Assembly (NCBI GenBank): GCA_021613335.1
Contig: JAJTWR010000001.1
Span: 642,501-706,500 of the forward strand
Direction of reading: 5' to 3'
DNA from: Whitmania pigra
Lineage: Eukaryota; Annelida; Clitellata; Hirudinida; Haemopidae
DNA: 64,000 nucleotides
Shown: positions 48,807-64,000 of the stretch, in pieces
Layout: each line of letters starts with the position of its first letter
Position numbering within the stretch: the stretch's first letter is position 1
Notes under the pieces: model-generated
What the model was told of the DNA's origin: nothing
What the model saw: the letters and a program-made list of their open reading frames with translations, nothing else
The model's database searches: none
Program-made: the position numbers and the translations under genes

Positions 48807-51800
48807 ATTAATATAGACAATTTAATTACTGCATCGCGCTCGTCCAAACATGGGAGCTTCAATGGCAAGTGCCAAACCAATACTTTATATATTTATTTAT
48901 TTATTTATTTATTTACAAACACTACAAAATTCATTTCTGTTGCAATTGCAAATGCCTTTTATATACAATGTACATTATTTACAATAAAAATACGTAGTTA
49001 ATCGATATCAATGATGAATGAAAGAATGAAATTGATGAATAAAATTGAAAAAAATGTTTAGTAGTGCCACCTACCGAACTTAAACTACAATCGCAGTCAA
49101 GAAAATATTAAAAATGCCTCTCACTAACTAAACGAATACACTTTTTTTTTATCTCAGTTCAGTTCAAAGGTGAACGAATTAAACAAATATAAACAAAATT
49201 TTATTTTTTATATTTTATCATGATTTTGTTTTATTTCAACTGAATTTAATGTTATTTCAAACTTATGGCATCATTTAATTGTTCAATAGATTCAGAGCAT
49301 ACCTTTTATAAAAAATTTATTTTTGTTCGAATTACCCTAGTTGTATTATTAAGCTTTAGTAAATTTTAGTTTTTTTTTTTAAATAATTTTTTGGTATTCA
49401 TTTTAACAAGATTATGATCACATTTTTTAATCTGATGTAGATCATATTTTCATAACTGGAATTATTTAGCAATAACAACGATAGATTAAGTCAATCTTGA
49501 TTTTTATTAATTTTAATTTAATTTAGTTATTATTATAAATTGAATCGTAATTCTTCAAATGTTAGACCTCCCACAATTACGCAAAGGACTATTTATCCGA
49601 CTGCATAATAAACATTTTCCTGCAAAATTGATAAATAAATTGATTGCTTAATCAAAATTAAATTAGATTATTTTTCACTTTTAAGTTTTAAAATTTCTCG
49701 TTCAGCCTTGCATTAGTAAATACTTCAAAGTCAATAGTGAATCCATAATGTTATTGATGTTAGATCCAATCCACAGGTAATTTCCAATGAACTTTACAAA
49801 GCTTCGCACTTGAATCTTGATTGACAGTTACTCATTGCACAGTCCACTCTGACACATTGGGTTCCTACTGGACAATTTCTTGCCTAAATTTTGAGTTCAC
49901 TAATGTTAATATTTGTTAATTAGTTAATTAACTTAAGTTAATAACGATTTTAGGATGACTATGGTTATTCACTGTATAATAACTTTAACTGAATAATAAT
50001 ATAACTAATAAATGATCAGTAAATAAATAGTTATTGAGTTATTTTATTTCATTACTTCTATTGATTTAGTGCTCGGTTAAATAAAATTACTCGAAACACA
50101 ATAAAATAAAATAAAATAAATCGAATATAATAATAAATTAACGAAGTAATAAGCACTGCTAACCTCGCAAGGGTCAACGCAATCGCAGCCATAGCAGCCA
50201 CGAGCGTTCCTGAAGAAACCGCTGACGCAAACATGTCTGCATTTTCTCTGTGGACATGGCGATCCTTTAAGTTTATATTATCTCGGATTATTTTCAGATG
50301 AATAAACATAATAGAAAAATAGAAAAATTCGGAATATTCAGAAGTCTACTAGAAAGCGGTATTATTGGATTATATATATATATATAAGTTATTCATTATT
50401 TATCATTATTTATGATATGATGCTAGCCGAAAAATACATATTATTTATTTTTGCATTTATTATATTAAATTATTAATAATATTATTTTTTATTTAAATGC
50501 AGTCTTTTAATGATAATGAGATAATCATAACAATCCAAAATACAACTATTAGTTATATCTGTTAAACCTCTTAAAACTGTTTATCAAATAATCAAACATT
50601 ATTCAGTTAATAATTTTAACACTCCAAAATGATGACATCCTGAATTCGAAAACTAACTTGATGAATCAGTTCCCATGGCGAAGCTTATTTGGAAGACCAA
50701 AAAAATGCTGATTAAGGCAATAACTTTGTTCAGAACCGACATTTTCCCAGGTATCTTGATTTACTTAAGTGATAAATTTTAATTTTAAAATTATTATAAC
50801 AGATATTTGTAAAAGCTAATCTTTAATGACATCGATTAAACGAAATAAATGCTAACTTTATCAATTTGCATTCAAAAAATTACTTTGCAATGATCTGCGA
50901 ATCTGAATTGAAATCAAAGCTAAGCGTGTAAGAGCTTATTTTAAGGATTTGGACTTTGAAGCTTCGGTATTTTACCTAGTCCAGAGTATGAATACTCGTA
51001 AAAAAAAATGATTAAAAGTGATAATTTGCAATTAATAAATTGAATTATTGTAATATTAATTGTTGTAATATTAACCATTGTAATAATAACTTTTGTAATA
51101 TTAATTATTGATTTAGAGTAACAACACGGATAACTTGATAGATGGAAAAACTGCATGCTAGGGACGTTTTGTTTTTCAAGAACTGGTTTTTTGTAATACA
51201 ATTTGACGATTAATTACGGTGCTAAATTAAGAACCTGTCAAACTTTAATAAAAGCATGCCTAAAATAGTTCCAAAACTTGTCTAAAGGCACATTTAAATA
51301 TAATATAATATTAAACTAGTACTTATTAAAACATTATTGAAAAATTAGAAAAAAATACATTCATGTTTAATTCTACAAAGGATGTACGCATGAGAAAAAA
51401 TTCAAATAATGTCATAACAATCGACAGGTGACGCCGTAATATAAAAATTCTGGTTACCTGCATGTTGTTTCACAAGATCGTTTTCCTTCTAAAACTCGTT
51501 AAAGGACTTTGCAACCCGGTTTAAGTCCAAATCATCTTAGTTATGCAAATAAGCAAATAAATAAATAAATAAATTAGCAACCCAGCTTGCGCCGGCACAT
51601 AACAAGTACGACAGATGGCGTTATATGAAAGGCATATTGAGCCACAGATACTTGCATTTATAGTATAAAATAAAAAAAATGTTATTTCATTACCTATGCC
51701 TATCCACCCACTTACTCATTTGCCCTTTCACTAAGCTTCTGCCATCATCATCAAAATCACTATCATCACTTCCACTTTCACCGTCATTGCGAGAATAGAG

Positions 51801-51835
51801 GAAATTAATATAGAGATATTTTTATTTGGATTGTA

Positions 51836-51940
51836 GCCTGGCCGATTGGGTTACGACGTGCCTGCATACGGCGGTAATGGCAACAGTCGTAATGCGTCGT
51901 GTTCGAAACCCAGCCTGCACTGCCGCCAGCGCCCTTTAAG
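51836..51940 (+). mobile_element. tRNA-derived SINE head
   Basis: CTGGCCGATTGGGTTACGAC A-box region and GTTCGAAACCC B box. The tail is absent because sequence after GCGCCCTTT joins directly to the segment found at 40750 in the paralogous copy. Confidence 0.6.
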
Positions 51941-52424
51941 AGGTGTTTCTGTGGTGGCATTCAAATTTGGTTGTTACTAATCATTGGCAGGGCTTCCGAC
52001 ATTTATTTAGAACCAATACATAGCGGCACTAGGCCCCTCCAAAAATTCCGGTCAACAGGGCAAATCACCCCCGCCAAATTCTTTCAGTATCCCTGACATT
52101 TAATGTTAATATAATATTTTACAATTAGTTAAATTTCTAAATTAAGATGAATGATTAAGCAACGGGGTTTTTCAGTGAAAAATTTTAATTTTGTGGTCCC
52201 CAGGGGAAGCATAGATTTAAGTAAAAATACAACAAACAACTTTTTTTCAATATTATGAAACAATTGTGTAGTTGCATTAAATTTTTTTCTTTGACATAAA
52301 ACTTACAATTCCCATCTAATTAAAGTTATGTTCCAAATTAGGGTGTAAATACATTTTAAATAACTTTATTATGCTTTATCATATTCAAGTTGTACTTAAC
52401 TGAATAAAAATTTAACCATAAAAC

Positions 52425-53745
52425 CAGTGTTGTAAAAGTTACCTCATTTCGGTAACTAGTTACAAGTAAAAGTAATAGCTCAAAAAGCTACTTAAGTATA
52501 AGTAAGAGTATTGTCTTAAAAAGTTACTCAATTAAAAGTAAAAAGTTACAGCATCCAAAAGTTACTTTTAAGTAAAAATTACAAGTAACTTTAATGCCGC
52601 CATTATTGTGATCATACATCATTCCGTATTATTTAAAAGGAATTGTTTCTATTAACGTTAAAACAATTATTGGTATTAACTGCTAGTATTAACAGTCATT
52701 AAGTTAATTAAGTTAATACATTTGAACTAATGCATTCTTTTGGTATTTTTATTATTTATTACAATCACAAACATTTGTTAATTTTTAACTAAGTCCTCGA
52801 ATAGTTTATCACTCATTATGGTCCTTCGGCTGTTCATACCAGCATAGCTGAATAAACGTTCAACAGCTGCACTAGCTGGCAGAGGAGCGTTCAACTGGAT
52901 AAATAATGTTCATGTCATCTGATCGGTCTTGAAGATACTGCATCAGAATATCAGTTGACCTTGTGCAATTGAAGAAACTATCTTCAACACTGTCAGCATC
53001 AGATGAATGAGATGCTTTCAGCTCGTCCTCCATTGCTGCATTAGAAGATGCTATTTTGGCTACCAGTTTCTCATGAAGCTTGACAACCGTTGGCAACAGA
53101 TATCCCATATTCCTTAACTTCTGCTGGATGCATGCGTTCCACGTGCTTCTTCAAGTTAGATGAAGAACCTTCATATGCTGAACATAGTTTTTTTTCTGTT
53201 GGCAGAGTAGGCATGCATACTTATATAATTTTCCTTTGATTGAAATCTGAACATTTTGTTTAAATACGGCCACGGACTATCTTCACGCTTGTTCCTCTTA
53301 TCTTCGCTAACGACACTCAAACTGGCTTCAAATGAATCCATACTACGATATATTAAATCTTATATTATTATATACATACAATATTATATATTAAAAAAGC
53401 TTCGGTATGATTAATCAACAATTTCCGATTTAACAAAAATGACCGGCGATAACCACAATAACAAATGAGCGATGATCGGAAAGAAGGTTTTCGATCGAAC
53501 CAAAGAATAACAATCTAGAATTTTAGTAAAGTTTTAAAATAAAATAAACTAATTTAAAATTTTATTTATGTTACTTTGTAACGTCTTGTGCCAAAAAGGT
53601 AACGAATTAAAAGTATGACCGAAAATAGTAATTTGTTACAAGTAAAAGTAAAAAATTTTTTTTTAACTGTTACAAGTAAAAATTACCAAAAAATGTAATT
53701 AATTACAATAACGAATTACATGTAATTCGATACTGCACAACACTG
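52425..53745 (-). mobile_element. Complete non-autonomous hAT-family transposon, 1321 bp, with 8-bp target duplication
   Basis: Starts CAGTGTTGTAAAAG and ends TGCACAACACTG, flanked by CATAAAAC at 52417-52424 and 53746-53753. It is in the opposite orientation to 42328-43668, with the same internal parts: dimerisation block (NERLFS-like, about 52840-52890), KLHEKLVAKIASSNAAMEDE (about 53030-53075) and zinc-finger part (about 53130-53330). Some frames are more intact than in the other copy, but the catalytic core is also missing. Confidence 0.92.
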
Positions 53746-53892
53746 CATAAAACAGGATAACTTCCATTCGCTATTTTGTCGCAGGGCTTTTATGACGGGG
53801 TGCCCTTTTTCCAAGATTTCAATGAAATGCGTTTATTCGTTCCGCATACTTATTGAGGAAGCTTAGCCTAAACATCTGGATAATGTTACATA

Positions 53893-54036
53893 TTATTATT
53901 ATTATTGTTATTGTTATTGTTATTGTTATTGTTATTATTATTGTATTGTTATGTTATTGTTATTGTTATTGTTATTATTGTTATTGTTATTGTTATTGTT
54001 ATTATTGTTGTTATTATTATTGTTATTATTATTGCA
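53893..54036. repeat. (TTATTG)n / (TTA)n mixed microsatellite
   Basis: About 140 bp of TTATTG hexamers with TTA runs, producing spurious open frames. Confidence 0.9.
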
Positions 54037-54149
54037 GTACATACTTTTAATCCTACATTTCGAGGTCCAAGTGATATTCATATTTATTCGTTAACATCCA
54101 AAATAAGATTCAAAAGTGTTTCTGTGCTTTCAAAACATTCATTAATTTA

Positions 54150-54875
54150 ATAAAGGCGATGATGATTCATTATTTAATATTTATAACAATTAAATAAAAT
54201 CATGCAATAAACAATACGTGTTGTATATATTGGTTATATATATGTTTTGTCAACTACGCTATGTGGATTGACTAGTGAGCTCTACTGTGTGCAAGTTGTA
54301 AGTAGTAAACTGTAAGCGATGATCACTTATGCAGCAAGCAATAGCTATTGTTGTAAACTTGATAATTAATTAAGTTTATATTGCAAATTTCATTATATTT
54401 GGTATCTTTGTCGGGCACGTGGTATCTAATATTTCTACAGAAAAGCATTCTCGATATTCACCTGATATTCAGCGAGAATCCAAACAACTTAGAAGCCCAA
54501 ATATCCATCTTCTAAGTACCTCAATTCCTTAAACTCTTACCTTCGATTATTCAGTTTCGTTAACTGAATACTTGCTTAATAAACTTACTCTAAAATTTAC
54601 TAGTTCCCGGACCCCAGGTTATTTCACTATGATATAGACAATAAATTCAAAAATTCAAAGCTGAGGTTAACAATCAAAGATACTGAATATAATTTTATTC
54701 AGAGATATGCAAAACAGACTGGAGGTTTGGAGAGCCTTCCTGACCTAGTCCGGTATCCAGTCATAGTAGAATCAGTGGGGTGTACTGAAGGTGTTTCAGT
54801 GGGTTCTTGGTTGGTGATGATTTATTATTTAATATTTGTAACAATTAAATAAAGTCATGCAATAAACAATACGCC
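54150..54875. repeat. Dispersed repeat (possible solo LTR copy 2 at 54405-54635) between 60-bp direct repeats
   Basis: Bases 54405-54635 align with 3085-3345. The block TATTTAATATTTATAACAAT, then TAAATAAAATCATGCAATAA, occurs at 54170-54215 and, nearly identical, at 54823-54873, bracketing the repeat. Whether the bracketing repeats belong to a mobile element is unresolved. Confidence 0.5.
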
Positions 54876-55451
54876 TTAATTTTTTCCCATGTATTTTATG
54901 TTTTCCATGTCTATGTAAATATATTTCATTACATAAAAAATAAATTTAACTGCAGCAGAACTTAATCAATTTTCTTTGATTTTAAATATTTACAAACTTA
55001 TTAATGCAAGGCTTTCTGTTTGCAACAATTTGAGAAAATTTGCACAGAAACGCTATCGAATTGCAGGCAAAATTCTAAATAAGCAAGCAACAGTAGTTAA
55101 GGGAGCTTATTGACTTGGAGGAGAAAATGTTTAATTTTTTGGATGATGATCACATAACGTTACAACATTAAAAAAAAAGTTGTTGCTGGACTGATGGATG
55201 CTTATCATATACGTATGAGGAATAATCAAGAAGATGGAAATGAGGATTATGACAATTGATTATGATTATAAAGATTACACAACAGAACCTACATTGAATG
55301 TATGTAATTGTAAGAATGTATCAATTAAACCATTCATCAAATATGAAAAAAACTTTAAAAAATTTCAGGAAAATCTTTTTCGATATTTTGTTTGTCACTT
55401 TGGAAATTCCAAGGAATTCATTCCAACTCCAATTTTCAATTTTCAAAATCT
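54876..55451. other. 3' flank of gene D, no gene
   Basis: AT-rich. Bases 55230-55330 contain the (GATTAT)n-like tract also found downstream of copies A-C. The open frame at 55234-55455 reads the complementary strand of the gene's flank. Confidence 0.5.
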
Positions 55452-56793
55452 TTAAAAGACCTGAACTTCACACAGACACATGTATCCACCACTGGGCGAG
55501 TTGAGTGGAGTTTGTTGGACAATGACGTATCTCACTGGTCGTGCTCCCTTGGTAGAACAATTGACTTCAATCCAGGAACTATAACTCGGTATTTCAGGGT
55601 AGATTCCACACAAAGTATAGGTGTTCCTTACTGGTCTCTTTACGAGCCAAGAATCATTGGTGAGACCAATGACCAGGTTGAGGAATCTCTGGAGATTGAC
55701 AGCTTGAAATGCGTTTTTTTAATGGTTTAAATAAATTATAAATTCTTCATTAATAATAATTTCATAATTTTGTTTTTAATGATATTTAGATATTAATTTA
55801 AATATCCGAATGTTTTGTAGTTCCGATTACCTGTCTAAAGTGTCATAATTCATTATAGAAATTACTCTAAACTTGAGACACAATTAAATTCAAAACTATT
55901 TTTGGAGCATTTAAACTCTTGTGGATGAATTAACAGTAAAAATGCAAATTACCTCAGTTATGCAACTTATTTTAATCAAATGAATAATTAACTGTGAAAC
56001 CTACAAGTTGCCGTAAACGTCAAAACGCGGACGCGACTGACGCCAACAGTTTGCCTCAAATCCACCATGAACCAGTTCTCTCCTCCGTCAGGATCATCAG
56101 TACGAGTACAATGTGCCATCCAAACAATAGTTCCGTGAAAATCATCCACTGCCAGCCATGACGAGAGTTTGCCATTAGGAACTGCATTTGTTGAACTCTG
56201 ACATGTTTGTCTTTTTAAGGCAAGATTTCCACTTGCTGAAATTTGAAATTATTTTTTTTTAATGTAGTAAAAATTTTCTTTAAAGTAAATGCGTATTTTA
56301 TTAATTGTTTTTTCCTCTTAATAAATAAATAATTTACTGCAAAACTAAGTTTACTTGGCAAGACGATCCTTGAAGGCATCTACAAAGAAGACATCAATGT
56401 AACAATGTAACTCTTTTCAGTTTATTTCATTTATTTATTTCGAAAGAACATTTCAAAAGTACCAATTTGTCAAAATCTGCAAATCAAACTAAAACTCACA
56501 TAGTAGTTGTAACATTTAGGATAGGACATGATCTTGAAGGGAAGGAAGCGAAACAACTGACATGTTTTATTATTTTCAAAGTAATTGAAGCTCGTGCAGT
56601 TCATCTGAATCTTGCAAATCACTGCACACCAGATTTTGGATTTTACTCCTGTTTCAACTGAGGATGGAAGGTCCAAAGCACATCCTGTTTTGCCGTAACA
56701 GTCGAGTGTCATCTGAAATGTGCTTCTGGAATTGGATTCTGAAATATTCACGAGGTTGTAAATGAGTAAAGCTGTTAATAATTTGAAAACCAT
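55452..56793 (-). CDS. Secreted PAN/apple + fucolectin-type domain protein, copy D (4 exons, 266 aa)
   Basis: Exons 56793-56500, 56379-56355, 56235-56005 and 55702-55452 total 801 nt in frame, with boundaries and phases identical to copies A and C. It has a signal peptide (MVFKLLTALLIYNLVNISES region), a PAN-like domain (CAVICKIQMNCTSFNY, TCQLF), the MPSRIVLP microexon, then NLALKRQTCQSS, SWLAVDD, NWFMVDLRQTVGV, RFLNLVIG, LCGIYP, RYVIVQQTP and CLCEVQVF. A 13-codon in-frame extension upstream (ATG at 56832) is possible, but the ATG at 56793 aligns with copy C and lies 70 bp from the TATA box. No disabling change seen. Compared with copy C, the CSQTKD segment reads CTRTDD, so the putative binding face varies. 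Confidence 0.85.
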
Positions 56794-57080
56794 TTTAAAA
56801 TATAAAAGTTTTTTTAAGGCCTGAAATTTCAAAATATCTTCTCAGTAGTTTCAGACTTTTATAACAGATATCTTAGAAGGGTGTGTGGAAGGTGTTAAGA
56901 AAGGAAACGTCGATATGGAGACGAACGAAGCAAACAATGGATTTGCAACAACCTTCAATTTTAAATATCGATCATGCCAGCTTCAATGGTTTCTATGGAC
57001 GGCCACATTCTTAATTAGGACTGTTATGGTATTGATTAAAATAAATTTTCTCTCGGAGACAGCATTTTAATAACACGTTT
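56794..57080 (-). promoter_or_regulatory. Promoter region of gene D (TATA at 56856-56863)
   Basis: The coding strand reads CCTTCTAAGATATCTG then TTATAAAAGTCTGA, 70 bp before the ATG, with the same upstream blocks as copies A-C. Confidence 0.6.
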
Positions 57081-58140
57081 GATATTAAGTTATTATAAAT
57101 AAATTATATACGACCTACGACGTACCTTTGCGAGATATATGTATATATGTATATAAATTATACGACGTAGGTCGTGCATAGTTAAGATTTTATTTTTGTT
57201 TTTACTTTTAGTTTGTTTAAATTGATAATATACGGGATCCGGATATTTGGGAGTTTAGCTTTACGTCATATTTACTCGCTCAGTAGTTCAGTTGCTCATC
57301 GCGACTTTAGCTTCCTAACCTGTGCTAACTTATTCAGAATACTGCCTGCAAATCGAGGGTGTTTTTTGTGAAATTTTCCTCCAATTGTTTCGTTTGATCA
57401 TTTTTTGAGTTCCTGTCGCCTTGTTTGCAAGAAAGAGTTTGATTTGGAGTTAGAATTTAACATAGCTTATCGAATGACTTTACAACATAAGCGAGCTATT
57501 AGATTTGTTAATGATAATATCAATAAGTCTTTTTAAATATATTTTTTTTTATAATTTTTACAATTATTCGCTCGAGGAGCAAGAGATAAAACATTTTATT
57601 AAGTGAATCAATGAATAAATATTAATAAGTTATTAAAATTTAAATAAATTATAATAATTAATTTAAATTAAAATTTGGAAATAGTCCGTCTCATTAATAA
57701 AATATACCTCATGCAACTTAAATTGAAAGCACAAGCCACAAGCGCCCTTACTATATATTGATAAATGAGCAATCAAATGAGTTATCTCAGAGTCTCAGTT
57801 ATGCAAAGGACTATAATCAAATAAATAAATAAATAAAGTTATCTCAGAGGGTAGAGTGCCTGCGACCGACGATAAAAGCAGCAGTCGTTACGTGTCGTGT
57901 TCGCAACCCAGCGTGCACCGCCACAAAGGATGAGGCGCTATAGAAATGCTTGAGCTTCCCTAATGTTATACAACTAAACATATTATTATTATTATTATTC
58001 AAATTTAAATAAATTATAAATATTATATATTTGATATTACTGAAATAAAATAATTTAAATTTAAAGCAACAATTCCATAATACCTTTGAGATACTTGTTT
58101 GTTTTATTTTTGTTTAAAAACTGACCCCTACCACGGGCCA
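57081..58140. repeat. Segmental duplication upstream of gene D (pairs with 45001-46255)
   Basis: Same order of blocks as upstream of gene C, including the hairpin (57110-57175) and a SINE at 57845-57975, but with only a short (ATT)n at 57982-57998. Confidence 0.85.
57845..57975 (+). mobile_element. tRNA-derived SINE
   Basis: Nearly identical to 45850-45985 with the same flanks, so it was copied with the duplication rather than inserted independently. Confidence 0.6.
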
Positions 58141-58336
58141 AAAAATTAAAAAAAGACCCAATCTATCGACAGGTTTCCTGCTTATTACTTATTTCGAAAA
58201 TTGCATGCAAATCGAGGGTGTTTCTGTGAAATTGTTGCCAATGCTTAACCTAGTTGCAATAGAATAAATAATTATAAATAAATACATAAAAACTTATAAT
58301 TTATTTAAATTTGAATAAATAATTATATATAAATAC

Positions 58337-58545
58337 AGTAAAACTTCTCTATAAAAACATCTCTATAACGAAATATTCGTTATTACGAAATTGTTTTAAG
58401 GCCCTGACGAAATCCCTATACTCTCTGTGTTAAAAATATTCTCAGCAACGAATTTTCTCATTAACCAATCAACGAAAAGCATTTAGTTTCTCATGTTGTT
58501 AAAACCCTCTCTATAACGAAATAAACTCTCAAAATGTTTCAAAAA
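58337..58545. mobile_element. Possible pogo/Tigger-type DNA transposon end
   Basis: CAGTAAAACTTCTCTATAAA, ATAACGAAATATTCGTTATT and CCTCTCTATAACGAAATAAA resemble the terminal inverted repeats of pogo/Tigger elements. No transposase and no matching opposite end were found. Confidence 0.4.
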
Positions 58546-59351
58546 TTTAAATTTTTATCTCAAAAAAATAGACAAATATTTTTAATTTACCATATTTACT
58601 AGTCAGAAACCTTTAAAAGAAAAAGTTCATTTAACTTTGTACCTTCGCTATTTTATTTTAAGGCTAACCTGCACGCCCAGGTAATTGGCGGGAAGTTAGT
58701 TCACATACAATGCCGTAAACGTAAATTTGCAGCAGATTTTGTAAAATGTTTTTAATAACAATCAGATTGTTGGTAAGTAATCTCAAAGTCTCGGGAAATG
58801 AATAAAATTCATATTTGGAAAATCAAATTTATGCTAATCACAATTGTCATTTTTTTTTAAATTTTTAGTAAAACTTTTGTGACATGCAATCGAATAATTG
58901 CGGTATTCAACAAAAATTTTGCTAAACATTTCACAATCAAAAAGAAAGTATTTGCAAAGCACAGACGAAACATCTAAATGAATTTACTTACCATCTTGGA
59001 ACGTTGGTTAAAACATCGTCTTCGACGCCTCAAATAAGCCATTTAACAAGTAATTACTTTATAATACTTATACTAATTTATGTAACAATAACAATAATAT
59101 TAATAATAATAGTAATAATAGGTAACATTGTAACATTATTGTGAATCGATACAATATAGCCATGTAGCTACAATCTCATCAGCGTGCAGCTTATAACAAC
59201 ATGTTCCTAATTGACAGTTACATACTACACTGCCCATTTCAGGTACTGGTACTTGTACAATGAATAATAGGAGCATCACTTAATTAATATTTAATCAATA
59301 ATAAAATGATTTATATGTACAAATCACAATTAATTTTCTAAATTTGAATCT
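58546..59351. other. No gene seen; 3' flank of the transporter gene
   Basis: AT-rich. Bases 59289-59294 read ATTAAA on the minus strand, a possible weak polyadenylation signal about 60 bp after the transporter stop codon. Confidence 0.35.
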
Positions 59352-62078
<2,727 letters not shown>

Positions 62079-63925
62079 CTGCCAATATTAAGGTATTACC
62101 ATATTCAAGAGTATGAATGCAACATATGGCATCGTAACATAACAACAACAACAATTATTAATAAATTATAAAATAAAAAATATAAATTATAAAATAAATA
62201 AGAATGTTATTATTGACACTGATTTTGATGCATTGCGTACTTCCAAACTATGATGTAAAATACGAATCATCCTTTTCATCTGAAATATTGAACAGACAAT
62301 AAAAAAAATTCAATATAAATTATTTTTAACATATTTATTTTTAATTTTTTTTTAAAAAGTTCTGTTATTTAAATCATAAAATAACTAAAAAATTTCGTAA
62401 AACCATTTCATGTAATAAGTCAACAACAGGAACATTATTAGCGCCCGACCGATTATATGTGACGTTGCAAACTTTTAACAAATTGGTTACAAAATCATCT
62501 CTTGCGTAAATTTTATTATTAAAAATTACTTGGTTGTTTGAAATAGCTATTAAATTACGTCAACCAATTGAAGTAATATGAAGTCAACAATAAAAACGAT
62601 GTTATGTATATAATGATTGTCAGAAAGTGTTGTAGAAGGAAATATGGTGACATATTATTGGTATGATATAATAAAGCAATGGTATTTTATTTATTAAATA
62701 GTCCATTCGCAAAAATTTATGACCAAATACTCAAAATTAATAAATAATAATATTAATAATCGGTTAATTAATTATAATAATATCAATCATCAAACGGCTA
62801 TCGTCGCAAATTCTTAGCTGAAGCACCAATATAAGGCTCCAGAAACAATTTGTAAATAAACATAATCATTTGTTGCAACACCAACATTGCACTCTTATAG
62901 TGGTTCATCTGGGCACCTGCTAGAGGTGTTACTAATAATTTCGAGTCTTCTGTGGTTTCCTAACTAAATTTGTAATAATCGTCAATGATGTCGTTATTGT
63001 CATAATTAAAATATCGCAACAAAATCGTTTCATATATTTTTGGTCCCAAAAAAAGCCATGAATATTACTAGAAACTAATACAAGAATTAAAACATCAATT
63101 AACTTCTGGAGCAGCTAGTGCGTTTATAAAGTCATTGTAACTACAAAGTGTTACTGCATAAAAATAATTAACTTATTCCTCTAGACCAATGTGGATAATG
63201 TTTGTAAACCCTGATCCACCTCAACAACTCATCCCGGTTGGGTCCAAAAAGTACTAATTAGATACAAACAAATCAAAAAAAATGTGGCTCATGCAAAATA
63301 TGAACACACTTTGTAACATTTCAGTGGTGTTTTGTTTTCATTATTCGTCAGGGAAACTGTGGTGACGTTGATGAGGATGACGATTATGATAATAATACAA
63401 AATAGATCATTAAAAATAGTAATAATACTAATAATAATAATAATAACCATAATAATATTGCTATTCATGATTCTATTTTAAGGCTTTGCGTACCTCCAAA
63501 AAAATGATTAAATAGCTGAACGCCCGCGCAATAATCCTCTAATGTTAAACAAATACTAAACAAATCAATACATTTCCTTAAGTGGTGTTTTCAAACAATT
63601 TGTCGTAAAATTAATTTTTTTTTGGAGGCTCAACTTCTTTGTTCATATTTCACGTATACTCATGCAAATATTCTCAAATATTGAGCAGATAATAATGAAA
63701 CTACTGCATTCCTATCAGTTCATTTCTTGCACAAACTCCATCGCCTTAATTTTATATAATTTTTAGAATTGCTTGGTAATTAATATAGTTAAGAAATTAT
63801 TTCAACAATTTCAACCAATGATAAATCAACCGCAACACCAAAAATTTTCATAGCAATTTTGATTATCAAAATGTTTAAAAAGGACATAATAATATTAATA
63901 ACTGCGAGAATACCGAAACTAATAT
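62079..63925. other. No exon recognised; probable large intron of the transporter gene
   Basis: The expected upstream VMAT blocks (for example GPPFGS and YEFVGK) were searched for on the minus strand and not found. The sequence is AT-rich with an (AAT)n tract near 63420-63445. Confidence 0.45.
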
Positions 63926-63940
63926 TATTAATAATAATAA

Positions 63941-63976
<36 letters not shown>

Positions 63977-64000
63977 GAATAATATAATAATAATAATAAT
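63926..64000. repeat. (AAT)n microsatellite running off the edge
   Basis: AAT units with AAG and single-base interruptions, continuing past the window end. Confidence 0.9.

Noticed and set aside
62400..63300. Further upstream transporter exons
   Set aside because: Slightly GC-richer patches near 62440, 62900 and 63225 were translated on the minus strand; none gave VMAT motifs.

Overview
The window is AT-rich, repeat-laden animal DNA. Three lines of evidence point to a protostome invertebrate: split genes with GT-AG introns, a class-A receptor closest to invertebrate muscarinic receptors, and a vesicular monoamine transporter. A lophotrochozoan, perhaps an annelid such as a leech, is plausible but not proven by this sequence.

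Left part (1-18,500): a 1.36-kb (ACTC)n satellite, then copy A (+, 3671-5035) of a small secreted-protein gene. It has four exons and encodes 266 aa: signal peptide, PAN/apple-like domain and fucolectin-type (F5/8C-like) domain. Next come a hAT transposon fragment, a long palindrome carrying a restriction-like endonuclease fragment of a non-LTR retrotransposon, an orphan serpin reactive-loop exon, dispersed repeats, a tandemly duplicated promoter, and pseudogene copy B (+, 12675-14276).

Middle (18,500-36,500): a three-exon muscarinic-type acetylcholine receptor gene (-, 24675-18862). Its three exons join in frame to 1155 aa, with a third intracellular loop of about 800 aa. Beyond it lie retrotransposon remnants and many trinucleotide arrays, then a 560-bp (ATGG)n array.

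Right part (36,500-64,000): a 3.7-kb segmental duplication (37.2-40.9 kb and 48.2-52.1 kb); intact secreted-protein genes C (-, 44698-41968, with a complete hAT element in its last intron) and D (-, 56793-55452), themselves inside a second duplication; a perfect 12-copy 35-bp minisatellite; a second complete hAT element with its 8-bp target duplication; and the last nine exons of a vesicular monoamine transporter gene (-, 62078-59352) whose start lies beyond the right edge.

The receptor and transporter are conserved neural genes acting in cholinergic reception and monoamine storage. Nothing indicates that they are co-regulated. The PAN-fucolectin family is the least familiar element: three intact copies and one dead copy share a TATA core promoter at nearly fixed distance from the start codon, and the promoter also occurs once without a gene. 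All gene models were assembled by eye from splice signals and reading frame.
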